A stretch of DNA of 64,000 nt from Gammaproteobacteria bacterium (GCA_021772985.1 JAJFKX010000005.1:82110-146109); one strand, 5' to 3'. Numbered from the stretch's first letter, positions 52,589-62,703 are shown. Notes: generated from the sequence alone by a model not told the origin. Numbers and translations: made by a program.

Positions 52589-55500
52589 ATGAAACTGGAC
52601 ACCGAGTTTTATCAACTGCCATTGCGTTTTGACGCCGCCCGGCTGCGCGAAGAGATCGCCCAGTTCACTGATGAGGACTGGTGTCCGCACCCACAGGGTT
52701 TTAAAGGCAACGATGCACTGCTGTTGATTGCCGCTAACGGCAATCCCCGCGATGACGCTCTGAAAGGCCCGATGTTACCCACACCGTTGCTTAAAAAATG
52801 CCCTTACCTGCAGCAGGTGCTGGCCTCATTCAACACCATTTTTGGCCGCACCCGGCTAATGCGAATTGCTGATCATGCCAAAGTGCAACGGCACATGGAT
52901 GCCAACTATTACTGGCACCAGCGGGTGCGCGTGCATGTCCCGATTCAAACCTGTGATGAGGTGCGTTTCCATTGCGGCGACCAATCGGTGAATATGGCTG
53001 AAGGCGAAAGCTGGATTTTTGATACCTGGAAACAACACAAGGTGGAAAACCCCAGTGACTTTACCCGTATCCACCTGGTCGCCGACACCGTCGGTTCGGC
53101 ACGCTTCTGGGATCTGGTCGAGAACGCCGCCCAACCACACCGGGACATCCCTGCCAAAACTGAACCTCAGCTGATCGAATTCAAACCAGACCTGAAACTG
53201 AATCTAGCTACCGAAACAGTGAATGCGCCGCTGGTGATGTCACCCTGGGAACAGGACAGCGTGATGCAACCTATTTTGGATGACATGCACGCCGCTGACC
53301 CGGGACCCGCCGAACATGCCGAAGCCATCGAGCAGGCCACTTTACGATTCCGCCAGCGCTGGCGCACATTGTGGTCGCGTTTCGGCATGCGCCAGGAAGG
53401 CTTTCAAGCTTATGATGAGGCCCGTAAAGGCTTAATGGCAGCACTGGAACCGCACCAGAACCAGATTGCCCTGCCCAACGGCATGGACCCGGTATCATTG
53501 ATTCGTCAGGGAATGGTCGAAGCTTCACTGAACCCGGACCTGCTCAAGGCCCAAGGTAATACGCCCGCCAATGCGCCTGCCAATATCCCGGCAGGCAGAC
53601 CACAGCAGGCCCGCCAGCAAGGCGCCCCCAAACTGGACCGGCCGATTATTGTGGTGGCAGCACCACGTTCCGGCAGCACCCTGTTGTTCGAAACTCTGGC
53701 CAAGTCACCGAATATCTACACTATCGGCGGCGAAAGCCACTATATGATCGAACGGATCGACAAGCTGAACCCGGAAAACCGCGATTTTGAATCCAACCGG
53801 CTGACCGGCGAGGATGCCGACCCACAAACCATCCACACCTTGCGTTCCAGTTTTTTGGGCCGATTGCATGATCGCAACGGCAACAGTGCAACAGCGCACA
53901 ATCACCCGGTGCGGATGCTTGAGAAAACACCCAAAAATGCCCTGCGCATCCCGTTTATGCACAAGGTGTTTCCGAATGCCATTTACATTTACCTATACCG
54001 CAGCGCCCGCGAAAACATCAGCAGCATGATGGACGCTTGGCGCTCCGGCCGGTTTGCCACTTATCCAGACCTGCCCGGCTGGGAAGGCGAACACAAGTGG
54101 TCGCTGCTGCTGACCCCCGGCTGGCAGCAACTGAGCGGCAAACCGGTGGAGGAAATCGCTGCTGCGCAATGGATCAAAACCCATAACACCATGCTCGATG
54201 ATCTGGAGCAGATTCCCGCCGAACGCATCTGCGCGGTCAGCTATGAAGATTTCATCGCCGACCCACTGGAGCAAAGCAAGCGCTTGTGCCGGTTTGCAGG
54301 GGTTGGTTGGGATCAGTCATTGGAAAGCGGGCTGGCGTTGTCACGGCATACCCTGACCAAACCTGATCCGGACAAATGGAAGAAAAACGAAACCGAACTG
54401 AAACAGGTTCTGGATAGCACCAGTGAAACCAGTCAGCGTATTGCGGCTTTTGCCGAAAAAGTAAACCAGGCCAATACTGCAGCCACCCAGCAGCGGATGC
54501 AGGCTGTAGCCCGTGGCCAGGCCGGCGCCGACCCCAATGCGCCACTGGCCAGCGTGCACACCAGCAACTTGCCGAATATGCTGCAACAGGCCGGCTTTAC
54601 GATTCTGGCCACCACCTATCAAGCCGGACGTCTGATTGTCGCCCGCCCGGATAACGGCAAACTGAACACTCATTTTCATATGTTCAGCAAACCGATGGGC
54701 ATGGCAGCCGACCGCAGCCGGATCGCGCTGGGCACCACCAGTGAAATCCTGTTTTATCGCAACATGCCGAACGTGGCACAGAAACTGCAACCGGCCGGCC
54801 GTTTCGACGCCTGCTTTCTACCGCGTAACAGCCACGTCACCGGCGATATCGACATCCATGAAATGTGCTGGGCCGGCAAACAATTGTGGTTTATCAATAC
54901 CCGCTTCTCCACTTTATGCAGCCTGGACAGTGAAAACAGCTTTGTGCCGCGCTGGCGGCCACCGTTTGTTACCGCGCTGGCGCCGGAAGACCGCTGCCAT
55001 CTGAATGGCCTGTGTCTGGTCAATGGCAAACCCAAATTCGTCACTGCACTGGGTACCGCAGATACCCCTCAAGGCTGGCGCGAGCGCAAGGCCGATGGCG
55101 GTGTACTGATGGATATTGATAGTAATGAAATCATCTGCGAAGGCTTGTCGATGCCGCATTCACCGCGCTGGTATCAGGGCAAATTGTGGGTGCTGGAATC
55201 GGGCAACGGCAGCCTGGCACAGGTGGATATCAACACCGGCAAACTGGAAACCGTGGCTTTACTGCCCGGCTTTACCCGGGGTATTTCCTTCGCCGGAGAT
55301 TTCGCCTTTATCGGCTTATCACAAGTACGTGAAAGTGCAATCTTCAGTGGCATTCCGATTACCAAACGGCTGAAAGAGCGCACCTGCGGTGTATGGGTGG
55401 TGAATATCAAATCCGGGCAGATCGCCGGGTTTATCAAATTCCAGGGTGCGGTTCAGGAGATTTTTGCGGTGGAACTGCTGCCCGGTATCCGTTTCCCTGA

Positions 55501-55624
55501 AATCCTGGAATCCAGCAATAAATTGATTGCCAATTCTTATGTGTTGCCCGATCAAGCCATGCAGGACGTCCCCAAAGTCCAACGGGCTAAAACCACACCG
55601 CAACCTGAAAGTGCCGACGCATGA
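52589..55624 (+). CDS. Fusion of Asp/Asn beta-hydroxylase, sulfotransferase and TIGR03032 domain
   Basis: The 1011-residue protein has three recognisable parts. The N-terminal ~190 residues resemble aspartyl/asparaginyl beta-hydroxylase: HxD iron motif in VQRHMDANYYW (about 102-104), second histidine in WKQHKVEN (about 149) and an arginine in FTRIHLV for 2-oxoglutarate. Residues about 348-620 are a sulfotransferase with the PAPS loop AAPRSGSTLLFETL near 356 and EGEHKWSLL-like and KTHNTMLDD segments. Residues about 655-990 match TIGR03032 (NMLQQAGFTILATTYQAGRL). No signal peptide or membrane segment is seen, so it should act in the cytoplasm. A 2OG-Fe(II) oxygenase gene overlaps its stop by four bases. 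The substrate is not known; the beta-helix protein downstream is a candidate (inference). Confidence 0.85.
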   Translation: MKLDTEFYQLPLRFDAARLREEIAQFTDEDWCPHPQGFKGNDALLLIAANGNPRDDALKGPMLPTPLLKKCPYLQQVLASFNTIFGRTRLMRIADHAKVQRHMDANYYWHQRVRVHVPIQTCDEVRFHCGDQSVNMAEGESWIFDTWKQHKVENPSDFTRIHLVADTVGSARFWDLVENAAQPHRDIPAKTEPQLIEFKPDLKLNLATETVNAPLVMSPWEQDSVMQPILDDMHAADPGPAEHAEAIEQATLRFRQRWRTLWSRFGMRQEGFQAYDEARKGLMAALEPHQNQIALPNGMDPVSLIRQGMVEASLNPDLLKAQGNTPANAPANIPAGRPQQARQQGAPKLDRPIIVVAAPRSGSTLLFETLAKSPNIYTIGGESHYMIERIDKLNPENRDFESNRLTGEDADPQTIHTLRSSFLGRLHDRNGNSATAHNHPVRMLEKTPKNALRIPFMHKVFPNAIYIYLYRSARENISSMMDAWRSGRFATYPDLPGWEGEHKWSLLLTPGWQQLSGKPVEEIAAAQWIKTHNTMLDDLEQIPAERICAVSYEDFIADPLEQSKRLCRFAGVGWDQSLESGLALSRHTLTKPDPDKWKKNETELKQVLDSTSETSQRIAAFAEKVNQANTAATQQRMQAVARGQAGADPNAPLASVHTSNLPNMLQQAGFTILATTYQAGRLIVARPDNGKLNTHFHMFSKPMGMAADRSRIALGTTSEILFYRNMPNVAQKLQPAGRFDACFLPRNSHVTGDIDIHEMCWAGKQLWFINTRFSTLCSLDSENSFVPRWRPPFVTALAPEDRCHLNGLCLVNGKPKFVTALGTADTPQGWRERKADGGVLMDIDSNEIICEGLSMPHSPRWYQGKLWVLESGNGSLAQVDINTGKLETVALLPGFTRGISFAGDFAFIGLSQVRESAIFSGIPITKRLKERTCGVWVVNIKSGQIAGFIKFQGAVQEIFAVELLPGIRFPEILESSNKLIANSYVLPDQAMQDVPKVQRAKTTPQPESADA

Positions 55625-56265
55625 GCAAACCCCAGGAAAGCCAGGGCAAACTTGAGCAGAACAATCATTTTGGCGTACCCATTTACTCCATCATGGTGCG
55701 CGAGTTTGAACAGCACCGGCAACCCTTGATAGATTACATTCTGGAACTGCGCGAGCGCGACCAGGGAGTTAACCGCAGCAATGTGCGCGGCTGGCATTCC
55801 ACTGAAGACCTGCACGGTCACGACAACCAACACACCCTGTGGATGTCGCAAAAAATCCAGAATATAGGCTTGACTGCAGCCAAACACTTCCATGGTGAAA
55901 AACGCCCTGGCAAGCCGCAACTGGCAGCCTGCTGGGCCAATGTCAACGACACCGGCGCCTGGAATGCCCCGCACCAGCATCTGCCGGCCGACTGGTCGGG
56001 CGTGTTTTATCTACGCGCCGAGAATGAATCGGTGGCTAAAAAAAACGGCATTGCCGATGGCGACCTGTTGTTTTTTAACCCCTTGCCGATGGGCCGCCGC
56101 TTTGACCGCCCCACCACTATCAGCTACCGGCCTGTGGATGGCAAAATGCTGATCTTTCCTGCCTACGCCACACATATGGTAGCGCCGCATTTTGAAGAGC
56201 AGCCACGGGTTTCAATTTCGTTTAATTTGTTTTGGAAAGGACAGCAAGGGCCGAATGCTGAATAA
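55621..56265 (+). CDS. 2OG-Fe(II) oxygenase, TIGR02466 type
   Basis: The 214-residue protein belongs to the putative 2OG-Fe(II) oxygenase family TIGR02466 (PF13759-like). Metal-binding histidines lie in NAPHQHLPADWSGVFYL and in the late segment FPAYATHMVAPHF; the 2-oxoglutarate arginine is in PRVSISFNLFW. Its ATG overlaps the stop of the trifunctional gene (ATGA), so both are made together. It probably adds a second hydroxylation to the same target. The enzyme lacks a signal peptide and is cytosolic. Confidence 0.88.
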   Translation: MSKPQESQGKLEQNNHFGVPIYSIMVREFEQHRQPLIDYILELRERDQGVNRSNVRGWHSTEDLHGHDNQHTLWMSQKIQNIGLTAAKHFHGEKRPGKPQLAACWANVNDTGAWNAPHQHLPADWSGVFYLRAENESVAKKNGIADGDLLFFNPLPMGRRFDRPTTISYRPVDGKMLIFPAYATHMVAPHFEEQPRVSISFNLFWKGQQGPNAE

Positions 56266-56291
56266 CAAAGTTTGAATTGATCGAATTTCCC

Positions 56292-56377
56292 TGTAGGAGC
56301 GGATTGTATCCGCGAACAACCAATTTGTGATCTACAGGTTTCCAGGATGATTATCGCGGATACAATCCGCTCCTACA
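56292..56377. repeat. REP-like palindrome, TGTAGGAGCGG family (copy 3)
   Basis: TGTAGGAGCGGATTGTATCC with the complementary arm GATACAATCCGCTCCTACA ending at 56377. This variant has the same GATTGTATCC arm as the repeat interrupted by the IS110 element at the right end of the window. Confidence 0.9.
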
Positions 56378-56762
56378 TTTCCAGGCATACCTAACCCTTC
56401 AAAAAACCATGTAGGAGCGCACATGTGCGCGACCTGACGTCTCAATCAAATCCCTATCGCGGCCAGACCCGCGCCTAAGATAGTCCGTCAGGTTGTTCGC
56501 AGATGAAATCCGCTCCTACATTTCCAGGCATACCCAACCCTTCAAAAAACCATGTAGGAGCGCACATCTGCGCGACCTGACGTCTCAATCAAATCCCTAT
56601 CGCGGCCAGACCCGCGCCTACGATAGTCCGTCAGGTTGTTCGCGGATGAAATTCGCTCTTACATTTCCAGGCATACCCAACCCTTCAAAAAACCTGTAGG
56701 AGCGCACATCTGCGCGACCCAACCCATTGACAAACCCGATTGCAGGCTTGCCAGCTCCTACA
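56378..56762. repeat. Tandem array of 143-bp units built from REP-like palindromes
   Basis: The unit TTTCCAGGCATACC...CGCTCCTACA recurs at 56378, 56521 and 56664, exactly 143 bases apart. Copies 1 and 2 are full length and nearly identical; copy 3 diverges after about 60 bases. Each unit carries TGTAGGAGCGCACAT or the TCT variant and a matching CGCTCCTACA arm. The array ends at 56762. Confidence 0.9.
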
Positions 56763-56947
56763 ACCCCGGGTATATCCATCCCTCCTGCAGGAGTACACCC
56801 GGGCACGAACCAAGGTCAGATCCACACACTGCGGTGACCTAATCTCACCAAATTGTGTTAAAAATCGGTTATTATTAGTGTAATTGTGTCAGCATCATTG
56901 GGGATGCTGGCCTGAATAATAATGCTGTCTTCCGGGAGAAACACACA

Positions 56948-59900
56948 GTGACCAGGCTATATTTAGATTTGGGTCCCTCTTTTGCTGCCAACATCAGTAC
57001 GCAGCGCAACCCCTTGGCCGATGCAATCACCACCACTCTGGACAGGCAAGTTCAGCGCAATCTGAAACGCTCCGGGATGGCCCCGGCGCTGACCCTGGTC
57101 AGCTCATTGGTGACTATCGGTGGCGCACATGCAGCAGTGTTTGAAGTCGAAAACCTGAGCGACAGCGGTCCCGGCAGTCTGCGTCAGGCAGTACTGGACG
57201 CCAACAGCAACCCTGGTCCCGATGCAATCACCTTTGCCGATGGGGTCACCGGCACCCTGACCATGTACAACGGCGAGATGGATATCTACGACAGCCTGGT
57301 TATCCAGGGCCCGGGCGAAGCCAGCCTGACCATTGATGCTGATGATAGCTCGCGTATCTTTGATATCCAGCCGAATCAGAACGGGGTTTCCGCCGAAATC
57401 AACGACCTGACGTTGATCAACGGCTATACCGGCATTGGTCTGCGCGGGTATTTTGGGTCGGATTATGATGGCGGCGCCATTCGCGTCGGTAGTGACGGCT
57501 ATAACCCTGAACGTGGCCCGGGCACTTACTACAGCCGCCTGATGCTGAATGATGTCACCATCAACAACAGCTATGCCAGTGACAATGGTGGTGCAGTTTC
57601 CACCGGGAATGCTTTTGTCGAGATCACCGACTCAACCATCAGCAACAACTCCGCTAACGGTAATGGTGGTGGCATTCATGTCAGTGAAGGCGCGCTGACC
57701 ATTACCGGCAGTACCTTTGATTCCAACTACGCCAACAATGGCGGTGGTGGTGCGGTTTCCGTGGATGGTGCATTCAGCGCGATCATAGATAACACCATGC
57801 TGACCAACAACTACGCATATGGTGATGGTGGCGCGGTGTATCTGGGCAATATTGAAGTCAATGCGACCATTGCCGATAGCACCATCTCCGGCAATACCGC
57901 CACCCGAGGCGGCGGTGTTGATGCCTTCAGTTTTAATGACGGTGCGGTACTGGAAATCAACAATACCGATATCATCTATAACTATGCCGGAAATTACGGC
58001 GGTGGTGTTTATAGTGACGACGGTGATGTGCACATCGTCAACAACTCCAACATCAGCAACAACTATGGCGGCGAAGCTGGCGGCGGCATCCGCTTCGGCA
58101 GTGAAAGCACCTCACATGAGCTGCGCATCGAAGACAGCACCATCGACAACAACAGTGTTGGCGAATATGGCGGTGGCATTCATTTTTATACGGAAGACGC
58201 GACGCTGCTGGTTCGCAACAGCTCCATCAGCGGCAACAGCGGCAGCTATGGCGGCGGTATCGCCATTCAATACGATGAGGGTGCCGGCAGTCATGCCGGC
58301 AGCATCACCCTGGACAATGCCACCATAGACAACAATACCGCCGATGTCGGCGGCGGTGTGTTTTGGGAGCTGGACGAAACCTATGCGCCTGTTCTGATCA
58401 CCGACAGCAGCATCAGCGGCAACTCTGCACAATCTGGTGATGGCGGCGGGCTGTTCCTGTATTTTGATGATGGGCTGTATACCAGCCTGACCATCCGCAA
58501 CACTGTCATTGACGGCAATTACAGTGCGGTCGATGGCGGTGGCATATGGTTTTACGACGATGACGGTTACGACGTTGTCATCGAAAACAGCACCATCTCC
58601 AACAATAGCGCTGGTGATGACGGCGGCGGGGTTTGGTTTTATTCTGATGACGGCGCGCCGATCATCCGCAACACCACCATCAGCGGTAATGATTCCTATG
58701 GCAACGGCGGCGGCCTGTATCTGGCCCATGAAGATGGTGACGGCCGCATTGATAACAGTACTATCGTCAACAATTATGCCTACTATGACGGCGGCGGCCT
58801 GTTCAATGAAGGCGGCAGCGTCGCTATCCGCAGCAGCATTATCGCCAACAACAGCGTGTACAACGGCAGCTATGGCGCAATCGCCGGTAGTGATATTTAT
58901 GTCCAGTTCAGCCTGATTGAAAACCTGGACAACTTTAGCCTGTCCAGCAACAACAACAACATTTTCTACACCGACCCGATGCTCGGCCCGTTGGCCGACA
59001 ACGGCGGCCCGACCATGACCCATACGCTGCTGGCCGGCAGCCCGGCAATCGATGCCGGCCTGAATATTGCCCCATCTGCCGATGATCAGCGCGGAATTGG
59101 TTTTGAACGGATGATCGGTCTGCAGACCGATATGGGCGCAGTGGAATCGGATACCGATGCAGCACTCAGCTTCCCGGCTTATACCCAATTGGTGACCAAT
59201 CTGAACGACGCCGGCGCCGGCAGTCTGCGCCAGGCGGTGATTGACGCCAACGGCAGCTATGGTCTGGATGTAATCGAATTCCAGGGCGGCCTGGCGGGCA
59301 CCATTACCCTGACCTCCGGTGATATCGATATTTACGACAGCCTGGTGATCAACGCGCCAGTGCCCAGTGTGATCACCGTCAGTGGTGGCTTTACTGCACC
59401 GCAACCGCTTCGCGGCGAAGGTTATGACCGCATATTCACTATCCGCGACGGTGGGCGTGACCGCGGTGGCCCGGCTAATCCGAGTTACAACCTGATGTCG
59501 GTCGACATTGTCGGATTGACTCTGACCAATGGCTATGACTACCAGGGCGGTGCTATTTACGCCAGTGATGTCGAACTGACCATCCGTGACAGTATCATCA
59601 CTGATAACCTCGCTTACGGCCAAGACGGCGGCGGTGGTGGTATTTTCCAGCAACAGGGTGTACTGCGGGTACTTGATTCAACCATCTCCAGCAATACCGC
59701 TCAAAATGAGGGGGCTGATGGTGGTGGTATCAACATCAGCAATGCCAGTCTGGTGATTCGTGACAGCTACCTGAACAGTAACTACGCCAATGATGATGGC
59801 GGAGCGCTGCATGCAGAACCGGTGTATTCAATAGCCGTTACCGGCACCACCCTGGACAACAACCAGGCAGGTGATAGCGGTGGCGCCATTGACATCGGCA

Positions 59901-62683
59901 GTTACAGTTACTCATATATAAGCGGTGACACCGGCTCAACTCTGATCGCCGACAGCACCATCAGCGGCAACACCGCCAGCAACTATGGCGGCGGCATCAA
60001 TATATATGAGGGTGGCCGCTATGGAGATGGTCTGACACTGGATAATGCCAGCATCACGGGCAATTACGCCGGAGGTAATGGCGGCGGCGTGAATATCGAT
60101 GATGAAGGCAGAAGCCTGTTTGTCCTGAACAACACCAGTATCATGAACAACACCGCCTACAATGATGGCGGTGGTATCCAGTTCGCAGCAGATAATGATG
60201 CTGATACCCTGCTTGTGCACAATAGCACCATCAGCAACAACACCGCCTATGGTAGCGATGGCGGAGCGATATTCTTCTATTCCGATGAAGCCGCACTGAG
60301 TATTATTGACAGCACGCTTAACAATAATTCTGCCCAGAGTGATGGCGGCGCCATCGCTATGTATATTTATGGAGCAAGTAACCAGCCGATCAACATCATC
60401 AACACCACCATCAGCGGCAATACCGCAGGTGAAAGTGGCGGTGGTTTCTATCTGCAGGTTTATAGTAGTGGATTCAGCGGAGCTTATCTCAATGGCCCGA
60501 TACTGATTGAAGACAGCATTATTTCCAACAATACATCTTATGGAGATGGTGGTGGACTGTCTCTTGAAGTGTATGAAACTGGCTTCTATGGCGGTGTGAC
60601 CATCCGTAACAGCACCATCGCCGATAACGCCGCACAGGAAGGCGGTGACGGTGGCGGCATATTCATCAGCGACGATGAAAGCAACTACGCCTTTGTATTC
60701 GACAACACCACCGTTTCCGGTAACTATGCCGGTGATGATGGGGGCGGGCTGTTTATCTATAGCGAAGACGCCAATCTGTTTATCCGCAATAGCACTTTCT
60801 CAGGCAACACTGCAGCCAGCTATGGCGGTGGTATTGCGATTGATTATGTCGACGACACTGTCTTTATTGCCAACAGTACCATTACCGATAATTCCGCCTA
60901 CACTGGTGGTGGCATTTACTCCAACGACAATGATATCAAGGTGCTGAGTTCCATTATTGCCGGTAACACCGCTTACGACTCCGGCGATGATGTTTACCTG
61001 GATGGTGGCGATGCCGATTTCGTGTTCAGTATTCTGAGCGCCTCCGCTTCCAATGTTAACGACAACGGCTTCAATCAGTTCTACGCCGACCCGTTGCTGG
61101 CCCCGCTGGCCGATAACGGCGGCCCCACAGAAACCCATGCCCTGATGACCGGCAGCCCGGCGATCAACCGCGGTTTCAATTTTGTCGCCGCTTTAACCGA
61201 TCAACGCCTGACCGGCTTCCCACGCACCATCGGCGGCTTGACCGACATGGGTGCATTCGAAGCTGATGCCAATCCGATATTCAGCCTGAACGTGACCGGC
61301 AGTCCGTTTGCCGAAGCCGGCGGTATGGCTACCATTGAAGCAGCTTCCACTGAAGCCGTTGGCCAGACCACCATGATCGATTTGAGCTTTGCCGGTGTGG
61401 CTATTTTAGACACAGACTTTATGGTTGACAGCAGCACCCTGCTGATTCCGGCCGGTACCGATATGTCGGCCGGACCGGTGACCATGACCGGCATCGATGA
61501 TCTGCTGTTTGAAGGTGATGAAGGTATTGATATCACCGGCCTCAGCAACCGTGGACCACAACCACCGCTAGTGGGCAATGCCATCATCACCGATGATGAT
61601 CCGGAGCCAACGGTAACCCTGTCACTGGCCGGCAGCCCGATTAACGAGGGTGGCAACGCCACTGTGACGGCAACCCTGTCGGCGGTATCCGGCCTGGATA
61701 CCACGGTTAATATATCCACCTCGGGCAGTGCTACACCGGTGACTGATTTTGGTTTACCCGCATCTATCGTCATACCGGCCGGTATGCCAAGTGCTGATAT
61801 CACTTTGACCACGGTCGATGACAACCTGGGTGAAATTGATGAAACCGTGACGGTGGATATCGATTCGGTCACCAACGGCACCGAAGACGGTGTGCAGCAG
61901 GTAACGGCAACCATTTTGGATGACGATGCACCGGATGTGACCCTGTCACTGGTGGGTGATCCAATTGCCGAAAACGGTGGCATCTCCACTATTACCGCCA
62001 CCTTGTCGAACCTGAGTGATCTGGCGGTTACCAGTAACCTGTCGTTCTCCGGTACCGCCACCTCCGGTGTAGACTTCACCGCGCCGGGCAGCATTGTGGT
62101 GCCGCCGGGCATGACCAGTGCGGATATCACCCTGACTGCTATTGATGATCCGGATGATGAAGGTGATGAAACCGCTGTAGTAGATATCTCCAGTGTGGTC
62201 AACGGTAATGAAAATGGTGTTCAGCAGGTAATGACCACCATTACCGATGATGACGGCACGCTGGTATCGGTCAGCCTGTCGGTCACCGAAGTCGATGAAG
62301 GCGGCAACGCCGACATCATTCTGACCCTGGATGAAACCGCCAACGGTGATGTGGATATCGAGCTGGGCTTTACCGGCAGTGCAATGATGCCGGAAGACTA
62401 CACCGTCAGCGACACCATGGTGACGATACCGGCTGGTGGGACCACCGGCACCTTACAGATCATGGTCAACCTGGATCTGGTGGCTGATCCGAATGAAAAC
62501 ATCATCATCGACATTATCAATGTGATCGGCGGTACCGAGGATGGCGAACAACAGGAAATCCTGATTATTCGTGATGCCCCGGTTGAAGTGCCGACCTTGA
62601 GTGCAGTAGGTAAATGGCTGATGATGCTGTTATTGCCATTGGCCGGATTCCTGGGCTTGAGGCGCAGACGCCAGACCAAATAG
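56948..62683 (+). CDS. Giant surface beta-helix protein with Calx-beta domains and IPTL-type sorting tail
   Basis: The 1911-residue protein starts at GTG (56948; GGGAG eight bases upstream) with an unusually long leader to about residue 63 (LTLVSSLVTIGGAHAA). Two duplicated halves follow (about 64-735 and 742-1440). Each opens with a GSLRQA(V)xDAN motif and has dozens of right-handed beta-helix turns such as STISNNSAxGxGGGIxxxxD, then closes with LADNGGPTxTHxLxxGSPAI and TDMGA(V/F)E. Four Calx-beta-like domains begin at about 1444, 1553, 1660 and 1773. The C-terminus is VEVPTLSAVGKWLMMLLLPL, then a basic RRRRQTK tail, matching IPTL-CTERM exosortase (XrtH-type) signals. It should be secreted and surface-anchored. 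Asn, Asp and Tyr are very abundant, often as YxDD or NNYA. Confidence 0.85.
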   Translation: MTRLYLDLGPSFAANISTQRNPLADAITTTLDRQVQRNLKRSGMAPALTLVSSLVTIGGAHAAVFEVENLSDSGPGSLRQAVLDANSNPGPDAITFADGVTGTLTMYNGEMDIYDSLVIQGPGEASLTIDADDSSRIFDIQPNQNGVSAEINDLTLINGYTGIGLRGYFGSDYDGGAIRVGSDGYNPERGPGTYYSRLMLNDVTINNSYASDNGGAVSTGNAFVEITDSTISNNSANGNGGGIHVSEGALTITGSTFDSNYANNGGGGAVSVDGAFSAIIDNTMLTNNYAYGDGGAVYLGNIEVNATIADSTISGNTATRGGGVDAFSFNDGAVLEINNTDIIYNYAGNYGGGVYSDDGDVHIVNNSNISNNYGGEAGGGIRFGSESTSHELRIEDSTIDNNSVGEYGGGIHFYTEDATLLVRNSSISGNSGSYGGGIAIQYDEGAGSHAGSITLDNATIDNNTADVGGGVFWELDETYAPVLITDSSISGNSAQSGDGGGLFLYFDDGLYTSLTIRNTVIDGNYSAVDGGGIWFYDDDGYDVVIENSTISNNSAGDDGGGVWFYSDDGAPIIRNTTISGNDSYGNGGGLYLAHEDGDGRIDNSTIVNNYAYYDGGGLFNEGGSVAIRSSIIANNSVYNGSYGAIAGSDIYVQFSLIENLDNFSLSSNNNNIFYTDPMLGPLADNGGPTMTHTLLAGSPAIDAGLNIAPSADDQRGIGFERMIGLQTDMGAVESDTDAALSFPAYTQLVTNLNDAGAGSLRQAVIDANGSYGLDVIEFQGGLAGTITLTSGDIDIYDSLVINAPVPSVITVSGGFTAPQPLRGEGYDRIFTIRDGGRDRGGPANPSYNLMSVDIVGLTLTNGYDYQGGAIYASDVELTIRDSIITDNLAYGQDGGGGGIFQQQGVLRVLDSTISSNTAQNEGADGGGINISNASLVIRDSYLNSNYANDDGGALHAEPVYSIAVTGTTLDNNQAGDSGGAIDIGSYSYSYISGDTGSTLIADSTISGNTASNYGGGINIYEGGRYGDGLTLDNASITGNYAGGNGGGVNIDDEGRSLFVLNNTSIMNNTAYNDGGGIQFAADNDADTLLVHNSTISNNTAYGSDGGAIFFYSDEAALSIIDSTLNNNSAQSDGGAIAMYIYGASNQPINIINTTISGNTAGESGGGFYLQVYSSGFSGAYLNGPILIEDSIISNNTSYGDGGGLSLEVYETGFYGGVTIRNSTIADNAAQEGGDGGGIFISDDESNYAFVFDNTTVSGNYAGDDGGGLFIYSEDANLFIRNSTFSGNTAASYGGGIAIDYVDDTVFIANSTITDNSAYTGGGIYSNDNDIKVLSSIIAGNTAYDSGDDVYLDGGDADFVFSILSASASNVNDNGFNQFYADPLLAPLADNGGPTETHALMTGSPAINRGFNFVAALTDQRLTGFPRTIGGLTDMGAFEADANPIFSLNVTGSPFAEAGGMATIEAASTEAVGQTTMIDLSFAGVAILDTDFMVDSSTLLIPAGTDMSAGPVTMTGIDDLLFEGDEGIDITGLSNRGPQPPLVGNAIITDDDPEPTVTLSLAGSPINEGGNATVTATLSAVSGLDTTVNISTSGSATPVTDFGLPASIVIPAGMPSADITLTTVDDNLGEIDETVTVDIDSVTNGTEDGVQQVTATILDDDAPDVTLSLVGDPIAENGGISTITATLSNLSDLAVTSNLSFSGTATSGVDFTAPGSIVVPPGMTSADITLTAIDDPDDEGDETAVVDISSVVNGNENGVQQVMTTITDDDGTLVSVSLSVTEVDEGGNADIILTLDETANGDVDIELGFTGSAMMPEDYTVSDTMVTIPAGGTTGTLQIMVNLDLVADPNENIIIDIINVIGGTEDGEQQEILIIRDAPVEVPTLSAVGKWLMMLLLPLAGFLGLRRRRQTK

Positions 62684-62703
62684 GTCATCAACATAAATGA
62701 CAC

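Larger units (their letters stand above)
56266..56947. other. Repeat-rich intergenic region before the giant beta-helix gene
   Basis: This 680-base stretch has no gene. It contains one full TGTAGGAGCGG palindrome, a three-copy 143-base tandem array with the same palindromes, and the 5' leader of the beta-helix gene. The leader has a seven-base hairpin (CAGCATC and GATGCTG, 56890-56909). Confidence 0.8.

Noticed and set aside
56378..56762. CRISPR-like array
   Set aside because: The repeat period is 143 bases with almost no unique spacer, arms are palindromic and no cas genes are present; it is a tandem REP-like array.
56880..56947. Sigma-54 promoter for the beta-helix gene
   Set aside because: GG and GC dinucleotides are present near 56908 but the spacing is 13, not the required 10.
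58112..59653. 513-codon antisense open frame inside the beta-helix gene
   Set aside because: Repetitive GGC/GGT/AAC codons on the plus strand leave stop-free antisense frames; the translation is a low-complexity Ala/Val/Ile product and the plus-strand protein is clearly real.
61201..62202. 333-codon antisense open frame over the Calx-beta domains
   Set aside because: Serine/valine-rich shadow of the repeated plus-strand domains; no start signal or family.
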